A stretch of DNA of 37,179 bases from Bacteroidaceae bacterium (GTDB taxonomy: Bacteria; Bacteroidota; Bacteroidia; Bacteroidales; Bacteroidaceae). A model generated the notes under the pieces. The model saw only the letters and a list, made by a program, of their open reading frames with translations. It made no database searches and was not told the DNA's origin. The translations under genes were made by a program, and so were the position numbers. Shown piece after piece: positions 26,301-32,766 of the stretch (its first letter is position 1; every line of letters begins with the position of its first letter). The stretch is taken from positions 1-37,179 of the forward strand of contig JAGBTN010000002.1 in the NCBI GenBank assembly GCA_017631315.1. The letters are read 5' to 3'.

Positions 26301-28064
26301 CTGCTCTGCCGAGGTGAAGTATTCACGTTGGCCCTGTGGAAAGTTCAATACGGTCTGGGTTTTGTCCACTCCGGCAAAAACGTCTTCGCCCAGTTGCAGG
26401 TTCTGGGGGCGTTCGGTCTTGACGGTGATGGACTGCAGACCTGTGCAGCCACTGAAAGCACCGTCGCCGATGTAGGTAACACAGATGGGGATGGTTACCG
26501 AAGTAAACGTCTGGCAATCGGCAAAGGTTCGTGTCCCTATACGGGTAATGTTGACGGGCAACTTTAAGTCCTCCAAGCTGTTGCAGCCATTGAAGGCCTC
26601 ATCGCCAATGGCGTTGATTCCGTCAGGGAGAGCAAGTGTCTTCAGAGCACTACATCCGCTGAAGGCCCGTGCGCCGATGCTTTCCAGCTTTTTGGGCAAG
26701 CGGATGGAGGAGAGGCGCACACAGCCGTTGAAGGCATTGTCGGGAATCGAAACGACTGATGTAAAGTAGTACAACTCGTCGAAGGCCGTTAATATCTTTC
26801 CGCGGAAAGCTTCTCCGAGGTCTATGACGGCTGCAGCCTCGCCATAGGTGAACTTGCCGTCGCCGTCGCTGTCCCAGTTTTCCAAGCAGATTTGTTTTGC
26901 CATCTGATTGGAAATCTTTAGTTCAAGTGCCGAGAAGTCGTTAGGCTCGAAGTTGATGATGGCACACTGCGAGGCGGACCATCCATTCATTGTCTTGAGG
27001 GCAAAGTAACCGTCGCTGCCACCGTTCCATCCCCAGTTGATGTGATAAAGACCATCTTTATAGCCATCACAAAGAAAGGAGTGGCCGGCTCCATCTTGTG
27101 TGTGTCCGGCTAACTGGAAGGGGCGTCGTTGTTCTAACTCTCGGTAGAGGATTTCGTCCCAGTTGTTTTCGTCGTTGTAGTAGTGTGCCCAGACGGTACG
27201 CGGGTTGTCGCCATAGCCGAAGAAGTCCTTCAGTGGGCCAGGAACTCTGCTCGTCGAAGCTCCCGAGCCTCCGGGGGAGTAGCCCATGCCTAGTGAAACG
27301 CCACAATAGTGCATCAGTTGTGCGACGGCCAGGCAGCTCTTTTCGCTGGAGCTATTGCTATAGCTGTCCAGCATGTTGTCCCAGTCGATAGGCGATCCGG
27401 CAGGTATGCCTTCAACCGTCATTGTGCCCTTTTGGTCGTTTGTTAGCGTATAGCTTGGTATGTTAGCCTGTACTTCTCTGACGGACTTCTCGCGCTGATA
27501 ATACATGAGCTGTGCCATTGCGGTGGCCACACAGCCTGTGAGGGAACGTCCTTCGCCGAAGTAGATGGGGCACTCGTTGTTGTAGGGCCAGCCTTGTCCC
27601 CACTTCGTTGTCACCATGGGCTCAATGCTGGCGTGGACCTCAACACGCTTTCTGTTGGCTTTCTGTTGCTGGGATTTGGTGGGGTTTTCCATGAGGAAGT
27701 TGATGTATTCAGCTTGTCCGTCGAGCCAGTTCTGCATATGCGGTGGTAGTGAGTCGTAGCAGAATGAGCCTTCTTCGGTATAGCCGATGACTTCTCCGTA
27801 ACTGTCATCGCCTGGAACGATAACAAAGCCTTGGTTCTGGCCTCTGTCGAAGACGTAGTACAGCGCCTGGTTATCCTGGGCAGCCCCCTTGCTTCTTGCT
27901 AGTCGGCGGGAACTTGTGATTGGGGACAAGATGTTGCTTCCAGGCTTGTCCTTCATGTATTGTTCTGCTAATTTTAGTGCCTGTTCGCGGCTGATGGGGT
28001 CGGCATGTGCTGTAAAAACAAGTAGGATGTTTAAAACAAATAATGCGAGTCGATAGTTTTTCAT
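23304..28064 (-). CDS. C10 family (streptopain-like) cysteine protease with LRR_5, EF-hand-like and MBG-type modules
   Basis: This is a 1586-residue exported protein. Residues 1-21 form a signal peptide (cut near AHA). A SpeB-type propeptide follows (DPISREQALKLAEQYM), then the C10 catalytic domain with Cys178 (SLTGCVATAMAQ), His328 (GAGHSFLCDGY) and the Trp-rich HINWGWNGG (341-349). After residue 390 three modules each pair a Ca-loop-like segment (WDSDGDGKFTYGEA, FDGDANKEISKEEA, WDEDDDGELSFDEV) with BspA-type LRR_5 repeats. They alternate with two copies of a module opening YYLYNVGTGRYLT or YYVYNLGTKKFIT. An MBG-like domain (about 1440-1540) and a YDLQGRK...GVYIQNGRK tag close the protein. 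A secreted, surface-held protease is expected; targets are unknown. Confidence 0.9.
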   Translation of the reverse strand: MKNYRLALFVLNILLVFTAHADPISREQALKLAEQYMKDKPGSNILSPITSSRRLARSKGAAQDNQALYYVFDRGQNQGFVIVPGDDSYGEVIGYTEEGSFCYDSLPPHMQNWLDGQAEYINFLMENPTKSQQQKANRKRVEVHASIEPMVTTKWGQGWPYNNECPIYFGEGRSLTGCVATAMAQLMYYQREKSVREVQANIPSYTLTNDQKGTMTVEGIPAGSPIDWDNMLDSYSNSSSEKSCLAVAQLMHYCGVSLGMGYSPGGSGASTSRVPGPLKDFFGYGDNPRTVWAHYYNDENNWDEILYRELEQRRPFQLAGHTQDGAGHSFLCDGYKDGLYHINWGWNGGSDGYFALKTMNGWSASQCAIINFEPNDFSALELKISNQMAKQICLENWDSDGDGKFTYGEAAAVIDLGEAFRGKILTAFDELYYFTSVVSIPDNAFNGCVRLSSIRLPKKLESIGARAFSGCSALKTLALPDGINAIGDEAFNGCNSLEDLKLPVNITRIGTRTFADCQTFTSVTIPICVTYIGDGAFSGCTGLQSITVKTERPQNLQLGEDVFAGVDKTQTVLNFPQGQREYFTSAEQWKDFTNVNELRTLSQGVFAQLALGKRYYLYNVGTGRYLTHGEAYGTQGVVAETNSPMRFEFRKKTNMAEDEYYLYSADSPNKNNKIFFRSTTDPNVGEGIRTCFVDGATTRLNENGQPANWQIKLVDGQDKIYTIQCSEGTADYHDGWYLGVQPGHESNATYPTYGVYFDIPYDQFPLNCQWMLVEITENALLYTKYASQLDNLISIAEKQNFNASHEKVIYSNTGSSLSELQRACYHLRAKLGFINFEDEAFRDIILARFDGDANKEISKEEAAAVKQFPEKLFTGNKEITSLADLKHFTGLVIINKEDFNNCSNVTEITLPENVETIGVRAFTAQPQVTKITLPSHITSIGSRAFFNSIALRELYLPVADPSEISVNDAAFNFGNSENNPLSDCVLYVPFGSKKLYEEADVWRKFNNIREYRVPELPEFSTPQVNTDYYVYNLGTKKFITRGESWGTQAVVGTSPLTWQLRRPSNTMPGIYYFYSEDLTDRPKKAWGRVFTDRNIGEGKSTFTDTDINVHSYWAINPVDSLDNVYTFQPPTNNADYVQGEYAGVDLQHASNVSPTYGVYWDIDYQTNPKNCQWGFMEVTKVKACRAKQSLGEELYSLIMKAQGSTVDATSEQVVYENPASTSTELRRAVVSMRRKLRLVPFVDEYVELFCVNTWDEDDDGELSFDEVASVQDIGIVFKGNTSLTSLEDLRHFTGLTEIPSEAFRSNTTMVSIILPENVTKAGKYAFASCSALKYVAALNATTVVDIREAAMPSRALIVFVPENMVEAYKADTYWKKYTILPFTGIPVIQTSDAEREYGRTNAKATFEVTGAPVNVVPVVSVNNVATLATGTYPIGIGNIDIITSLDLQVNEGTLTVQPAPVTVTAKSYTRMEGQPNPEFEYTRTPLRNHELPEEVFLQMPVVTCLADESSPAGEYEIVVSGAEAQNYVFTYVNGILTVEVDPDGIANIESDKDDKGTLYDLQGRKIETSNLKRGVYIQNGRKFIRK

Positions 28065-28093
28065 TGGTTTATGATTTTATTTGGTATGCTTTA

Positions 28094-28101
28094 CAAAGTT
28101 A
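28094..28101 (-). promoter_or_regulatory. Putative -7 element for the C10 protease gene
   Basis: CAAAGTTA reads TAACTTTG on the minus strand, a full match, 30 bp before the ATG at 28064. No TTTG is found at the expected -33 distance, so the call is partial. Confidence 0.5.
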
Positions 28102-28407
28102 CGACTTATCTAAGCATTACATTTTATGTGCATAGTTAAATAATGTTAAGTGTGCGATTTTTTTTGGGGGGCTTTTAGACCATGAAATGGGATGTTTTAT
28201 GTGTAAAAAAATCTATCCTTCTGTATTCAAGAAGTATTCAATTCGCGGCGAAAGGTATAGCGTCGAGAGCGTTGTGAAGTGTGTTTTCGGGTGGGGCGGA
28301 TCTATGCGATGTGTTGTGTAAAACAGCCCCTGTTAGGTGTGTTTGATGTCCCCTTGTAATGTGAACTTGCGGAAGTTAGACAAATTGCCTTTTTTCTTGA
28401 GCTATTA
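28102..28407. other. Intergenic region between divergent genes, no gene recognised
   Basis: This AT-rich stretch separates the C10 protease promoter from the promoter of the small secreted protein. It contains TATTCAA repeated 11 bp apart near 28226 and G/T-rich segments, but no gene, tRNA or convincing hairpin. An open frame on the minus strand (28302-28634) overlaps the small gene antisense and looks spurious. Confidence 0.6.
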
Positions 28408-28439
28408 TTTGTCGTTTTGCTTGGAATTATGTAATTTTG
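28408..28439 (+). promoter_or_regulatory. Promoter of the small secreted protein and glsAB-like cluster
   Basis: TTTG (28408-28411) lies 20 bp before TAATTTTG (28432-28439), and the ATG follows 25 bp later at 28465. Confidence 0.65.
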
Positions 28440-28464
28440 TCGCTTGTAAAAAGGGTGAAAACTT

Positions 28465-28833
28465 ATGTTGAAGACAGCCATACGACGAATCTGTTTGCTT
28501 TTGTTGGTTGCTTGCATTTGCTGGCCGGCAGACGGTGCTGTGCGCAAACGTAAGGTGCGCAGACACCACGAGCCCGATACCATGATGGCGCCATTTGTGT
28601 CGCTCGAAATGCCGTCTGGTGGCAAAATGAGCACCTCCGCCTATCCCATACAGATAACCATAACAGGACGAGCCGTCCGCATCCAGAGCGATCACGACCA
28701 ACTCCTGCCCATCTACACACGCAGCGGAGTACTCTATCTCACAGCACGCCTCAGCAAAGGCACAAACTGGCTGAGCGGACTGCCCAGAGGACACTACTTC
28801 ATCAACAACCGCCCCGTCAACATCGGACAATAA
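28465..28833 (+). CDS. Small secreted protein, unknown function
   Basis: The 122-residue protein has a signal peptide (about 1-25, ending near ADGA), a basic patch (RKRKVRRHH) and a beta-rich C-terminal part that ends LSGLPRGHYFINNRPVNIGQ. That ending resembles the closing strands of small Bacteroidales Ig-like proteins (DUF3244-like) and also the G-x-Y-x-x-N pattern of exported-protein tails in this window, but the match is not strong enough to name. Expected location is periplasm or cell surface. It starts a rightward cluster, 41 bp before the glsA-like gene. Confidence 0.65.
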   Translation: MLKTAIRRICLLLLVACICWPADGAVRKRKVRRHHEPDTMMAPFVSLEMPSGGKMSTSAYPIQITITGRAVRIQSDHDQLLPIYTRSGVLYLTARLSKGTNWLSGLPRGHYFINNRPVNIGQ

Positions 28834-28874
28834 ACCCAAGGCAGCCACAGCCAACACCACACAACAAAACCCAA

Positions 28875-29687
28875 ATGGAAAACGGCATAAAGGAAATCAA
28901 CATAGACAGCATCGTCAGGAGCCGAGCAGGGAAACGCGCCAAATACGTACCCAAATGGCTCACATCACTCCTGGCACGCATCATACATCAAGAATTCATC
29001 AACATCTATCTGCGACAAGGACGAGTAGGTGTCGACTTCTGTCGAGGCGTTGTCGACTACGTAGGCGTCACAGTCAACGTAGAAGGGCGAGAAAACCTCC
29101 CCACCGACGGTCGACTCTGCACCTTTGTCAGCAACCACCCCCTCGGAGCCATCGACGGCGTAACACTCGGATGGGTCATCGGAGAACACTATCAAGGCAA
29201 AATAAAATACCTTGTCAACGACCTCCTCATGAACCTCCAGGGACTCGCACCGCTCTGCGTGCCCATTAATAAAATAGGCAAACAAGCACGCTCCTTCCCT
29301 ACCATAGTGGAAAACACCTTCAGCAGCGACTGCCATGTAATCATGTTTCCCGCCGGACTCTGCAGCCGCCGACAAGACGACGGCACCATCCGCGACGTCA
29401 CATGGAACAAAGCTTTCGTTGCAAAAAGCATACAACACCAGCGCGACATTGTGCCCATACACTTCATAGGGCAAAACTCAAACCGATTCTACAACGTAGC
29501 ACGATGGTGCAAACGCCTCCACCTCCCAAACTTCGCCATGGCACTCCTGCCCGACGAAATGTACCGTAGCCGAGGCAACCACTACACCGTACGCATCGGG
29601 AAACCCATACCCTGGCAAACATTCGACCGCACAAAAACCCCACAACAATGGGGCAAATGGGTACAAGACAAAGTCTACGAAATCTAA
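28875..29687 (+). CDS. glsA: Lysophospholipid acyltransferase family protein, probable GlsA (glycine lipid O-acyltransferase)
   Basis: The 270-residue protein is of the PlsC-like acyltransferase superfamily. The catalytic His/Asp pair is in FVSNHPLGAIDG (H88, D94), a spacing I associate with the hemolysin-like subgroup, and FPAGLCSRR (158-166) stands where PlsC enzymes have FPEG. In Bacteroides thetaiotaomicron, adjacent genes glsA and glsB encode the O- and N-acyltransferases of glycine lipid synthesis; the next gene here, 30 bp on, is a GNAT protein of the GlsB type. By that pairing this enzyme probably adds the second fatty acid to the N-acyl 3-hydroxy-acyl glycine at the inner membrane. 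A general glycerolipid acyltransferase is the alternative. Third codon positions are strongly A/C-rich. Confidence 0.72.
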   Translation: MENGIKEINIDSIVRSRAGKRAKYVPKWLTSLLARIIHQEFINIYLRQGRVGVDFCRGVVDYVGVTVNVEGRENLPTDGRLCTFVSNHPLGAIDGVTLGWVIGEHYQGKIKYLVNDLLMNLQGLAPLCVPINKIGKQARSFPTIVENTFSSDCHVIMFPAGLCSRRQDDGTIRDVTWNKAFVAKSIQHQRDIVPIHFIGQNSNRFYNVARWCKRLHLPNFAMALLPDEMYRSRGNHYTVRIGKPIPWQTFDRTKTPQQWGKWVQDKVYEI

Positions 29688-29717
29688 ACAACACCACCCC
29701 TACAATAACCAATCCCA

Positions 29718-30713
29718 ATGGAAGAAATCATAAGCCCAATTCCACGAGAAGTACTCAAAGCAGAACTTACACCAGATAAGCATCTGCGAATGACAAACAA
29801 AAGCAACAACGAGGTCTATGTTGTCACATGGCAGGACTCGCCAAACGTTGTTATGGAAATCGGACGACTGCGCGAAATAGCCTTCCGAGCAGCAGGAGGA
29901 GGAACCGGGAAAAGCTACGACCTCGACGAATACGATACCTGCGACAACCCATACAAACAACTCATCGTCTGGGATCCCGAAGAAGAGGAAATCGTAGGAG
30001 GCTACCGTTACATCCTCGGGAAAGACTGGGAAATCGGATCCGACGGGCAACCCAACCTTGCAACCAGTCACATGTTCCGATTCTCCGAACGCTTCATGAA
30101 AGACTATGCACCATGGACCGTAGAACTCGGACGCAGTTTTGTTACCCTCGAATACCAGAGCACCTTGCGAGGACGTAAAGGCATCTTTGCCCTCGACAAC
30201 CTTTGGGACGGACTCGGAGCCATAGTTGTCATCGAACCAACCGTACGATATCTCTTCGGAAAGTTCACCATGTATCCCAGTTACGACCGCATGGCACGCG
30301 ACATGATACATTACTTCCTGGGCAAACACTTCCCCGATCCCGACAATCTCATCTACCCCATGAAGCCTCTCGACCTGTGGCATGACCCCGAACAGTTCAG
30401 CCAACTCTTTACGGAGGATGACTTCAAGGCCGACTATCGTATATTGAATCGAGAGGTAAGGGCTCTTGGGTATAACATTCCGCCACTGGTCAATGCATAT
30501 ATGGGACTTAGTCCTACCATGAAACTCTTTGGCACGGCCATCAACGACGGCTTCGGCGATGTGGAAGAGACGGGCATTCTCATTGCTGTCGACGAGATTC
30601 TTCAGGAGAAACGCATGCGCCATATTGATACTTTTGCTGCAGAGCACCCCGAACTTGTAAAGATAACAAGCGGTGCGAACCGTATCTTCTATAAGCCGGA
30701 GGACTGTCAGTAG
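29718..30713 (+). CDS. glsB: GNAT-type N-acyltransferase, probable GlsB (N-acyl glycine synthase)
   Basis: The 331-residue cytoplasmic protein resembles the OlsB/hemolysin-like GNAT family (COG3176): REIAFRAAGGGTG with the following DEYD, VGGYRYILG, and ELGRSFVTLEYQ, then GKFTMYPSYD. OlsB relatives transfer a 3-hydroxyacyl chain from acyl carrier protein to the amine of an amino acid; in Bacteroides GlsB uses glycine. Its position right after a PlsC-type acyltransferase (30-bp gap) repeats the gls arrangement. Ornithine as substrate cannot be excluded by sequence. Codon use shifts from A/C-rich to G/T-rich at about 30400 within the gene, without a frame change. dgt follows after 51 bp. Confidence 0.75.
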   Translation: MEEIISPIPREVLKAELTPDKHLRMTNKSNNEVYVVTWQDSPNVVMEIGRLREIAFRAAGGGTGKSYDLDEYDTCDNPYKQLIVWDPEEEEIVGGYRYILGKDWEIGSDGQPNLATSHMFRFSERFMKDYAPWTVELGRSFVTLEYQSTLRGRKGIFALDNLWDGLGAIVVIEPTVRYLFGKFTMYPSYDRMARDMIHYFLGKHFPDPDNLIYPMKPLDLWHDPEQFSQLFTEDDFKADYRILNREVRALGYNIPPLVNAYMGLSPTMKLFGTAINDGFGDVEETGILIAVDEILQEKRMRHIDTFAAEHPELVKITSGANRIFYKPEDCQ

Positions 30714-30764
30714 TTCTTTTTTCGTGAGGTGGTGGTGTACTTTGGGATTAAGGATTAGGGCAGA

Positions 30765-32135
30765 ATGGCTAGTGAGATGATGAAATGGGAAACGCTGCTT
30801 TCCAGCAAACGGCTTGGGCAGGAGAATGTTCAGCAGGGCGATGACGACCGCACTGAGTTTCAGCGTGACTATGATCGCTTGATTTTTTCTGCGCCTTTCC
30901 GCCGCTTGCAGAACAAGACTCAGGTGTTTCCTTTGCCCGGAAGCATCTTTGTTCACAATCGTCTTACGCACAGTCTTGAGGTGAGCAGTGTGGGTCGTAG
31001 TTTGGGCAACGACATCAGCCGGCTCATTTTGCGCCGTCGTCCGGAACTTTATAGCACGCATTTTACGGAACTTGGCAGTATTGTGAGTGCTGCTTGCCTT
31101 GCCCATGATTTGGGTAATCCTCCTTTTGGTCATAGTGGCGAGAATGCGATTGGCACTTATTTCAGCGAGGGAAATGGTTTGTTTCTGAAGGACTATGTTT
31201 GTCCGGAAACGGGCGATGGTTTGTCTTCTGCGCAGTGGCATGACTTGACTCACTTTGAGGGTAATGCCAATGCTTTCCGTTTGCTTACGCATCATTTCAA
31301 GGGTCGCCGTCGTGGTGGGTTTGGCATGACGTACAGCACGCTGGCAAGTATTGTGAAGTATCCTTATTCTTCTGATTTGGCTAACGGCAAGGGTAAGTTC
31401 GGGTTCTTTCGCAGCGAGGTGAAGGATTATGAGCATATTGCTCGCGAGTTGGGCATCATTCGTCTTCCGTCGCCCAGTGGATCGGTGCGTTATGCTCGTC
31501 ATCCGTTGGTTTATTTGGTTGAGGCGGCGGATGATATCTGCTACCAGGTGATGGACATTGAGGATGCTCATAAGTTGAAACTCTTGACCACTCAGGAGAC
31601 GAAGCATTTGTTTTTGGCTTATTTTACGCCGGAGCAGCAGTCGTTGATCAGGAAGCGTCTGGTTCCTTTTGCCGATGATGTCAACGAGCAGATAGTGTAT
31701 TTGCGTTCGTGTGTCATCAATGCTTTGGAGCAGCAGTGCGTTCAGGCTTTCCTGGAGAACGAGCAGGAGATTCTTGCGGGCTGTTTCGAGGGCAGGCTCA
31801 TCGAGCATATAGACGATGTGCCTCGCAGTGCTTACGAGCAGTGTGAGCGCACGGCTAACGAGAGGATTTACCACTGCAAGGATGTGGTGGACATTGAGAT
31901 TGCGGGCTATAAGGTGATTACGACGCTGACCGACCTTATGGTTCAGGCTGCCACACACTCGGATCGTGACTTCTCGCAGCTGCTCATCAACCGTGTCAGC
32001 ACGCAGTACGACATTCTTGCCCCTACGCTCTATGGGCGCATTATGGCTGTGCTGGACTATATTTCGGGCATGACCGATGTCTATGCTCTCGACCTTTATC
32101 GTAAGATAAACGGCATGAGTCTGCCCGATGTTTAG
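30765..32135 (+). CDS. dgt: Deoxyguanosinetriphosphate triphosphohydrolase family protein
   Basis: The 456-residue HD-domain enzyme hydrolyses dGTP (or other dNTPs) to the nucleoside and triphosphate, controlling dNTP pools. Motifs: [20 protein letters not shown] near residue 37 in two halves ([21 protein letters not shown]), [10 protein letters not shown] with H69, and [12 protein letters not shown] with H114-D115. Length is that of the type with a C-terminal extension. The ATG at 30765 is used; ATGs at 30777 and 30780 are alternatives. It stands 29 bp before dut, another nucleotide-pool enzyme, and is probably co-transcribed with it. Substrate preference beyond the family name cannot be read from sequence. 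Confidence 0.92.
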   Translation: MASEMMKWETLLSSKRLGQENVQQGDDDRTEFQRDYDRLIFSAPFRRLQNKTQVFPLPGSIFVHNRLTHSLEVSSVGRSLGNDISRLILRRRPELYSTHFTELGSIVSAACLAHDLGNPPFGHSGENAIGTYFSEGNGLFLKDYVCPETGDGLSSAQWHDLTHFEGNANAFRLLTHHFKGRRRGGFGMTYSTLASIVKYPYSSDLANGKGKFGFFRSEVKDYEHIARELGIIRLPSPSGSVRYARHPLVYLVEAADDICYQVMDIEDAHKLKLLTTQETKHLFLAYFTPEQQSLIRKRLVPFADDVNEQIVYLRSCVINALEQQCVQAFLENEQEILAGCFEGRLIEHIDDVPRSAYEQCERTANERIYHCKDVVDIEIAGYKVITTLTDLMVQAATHSDRDFSQLLINRVSTQYDILAPTLYGRIMAVLDYISGMTDVYALDLYRKINGMSLPDV

Positions 32136-32164
32136 GCATTAGTAACATTGAAAAGCATACAGAT

Positions 32165-32599
32165 ATGAAAGTAGAGATAATCAATCGCAGTCATCATCCA
32201 CTGCCGCAGTATGCCACGCCGCAGTCGGCTGGTGTGGACCTTCGTGCCAATATCGAGTCGCCCATAGAGTTGCAGCCCCTGAAGCGCTGCCTTGTCCCCA
32301 CGGGTCTCTTCATGGCTTTGCCTCCGGGCTACGAGGCTCAGGTGCGCCCCCGCAGTGGTCTTGCCATCAAGCACGGCATCACAGTCCTCAACACTCCCGG
32401 CACCATCGATGCCGACTATCGTGGCGAGATCTGCGTCATCCTTGTCAATCTCTCCGACCAGCCTTTCCTCATCGAGGACGGCGAGCGCATCGCCCAGATG
32501 GTCATCGCCCGCCACGAGCAGGCCGAATGGGAGGCTGTGGAGGTTCTTTCCGAGACGGAGAGAGGTGCCGGAGGCTTCGGTCATAGCGGAACAAAGTAA
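32165..32599 (+). CDS. dut: dUTP diphosphatase
   Basis: The 144-residue trimeric dUTPase converts dUTP to dUMP, preventing uracil incorporation and supplying dTMP synthesis. All five conserved motifs are visible: [41 protein letters not shown] and [10 protein letters not shown]. Length is standard. It follows dgt by 29 bp. In my recollection dut next to TPR, DUF4292 and M23 genes is common in Bacteroidales, as here, although a 22-bp repeat array separates dut from the TPR gene. Confidence 0.97.
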   Translation: MKVEIINRSHHPLPQYATPQSAGVDLRANIESPIELQPLKRCLVPTGLFMALPPGYEAQVRPRSGLAIKHGITVLNTPGTIDADYRGEICVILVNLSDQPFLIEDGERIAQMVIARHEQAEWEAVEVLSETERGAGGFGHSGTK

Positions 32600-32678
32600 G
32601 GAACCTACGTCTGTCAACATAGCATCTCCACAATGTCTGCACAGCACGCAAAAAACAACGGCCAAAGGGCGACGGAAA

Positions 32679-32766
32679 CATCTACTGCCTTTCCGGCAAT
32701 AATGCTTAACCTTTCGGGCAATAATGGTGTGCCTTTCCGGGCAACATCCACTGCCATGTTTTTCCG
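32679..32766. repeat. 22-bp-period array E, running into the TPR gene start
   Basis: Units begin at 32679, 32701, 32723 and 32745. The first three end in the spacer TTTC(C)GG(G)CAA; cores are CATCTACTGCC, GCTTAACC, GGTGTGCC and CATCCACTGCC. The fourth unit spans the ATG (32756) of the TPR gene, and the first codons (ATGTTTTTCCG) replace the usual spacer TTTCCGG. The array thus provides the gene start. It uses the alternative CATC-ACTGCC core also found in array C. Confidence 0.85.

Noticed and set aside
28302-28634. 110-codon minus-strand frame in the divergent gap
   Set aside because: It overlaps the small secreted gene antisense, and lacks a signal, a domain and a suitable promoter.
29700-31958. 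752-codon open frame antisense to glsB and dgt
   Set aside because: It overlaps two genes with full family motifs. Its length follows from rare TTA, CTA and TCA codons in those genes, and its product shows no recognisable domain or signal.
32633-32755. 41-codon upstream extension of the TPR protein
   Set aside because: It consists of repeat-array sequence and places the signal peptide internally; the ATG at 32756 gives a normal signal peptide.
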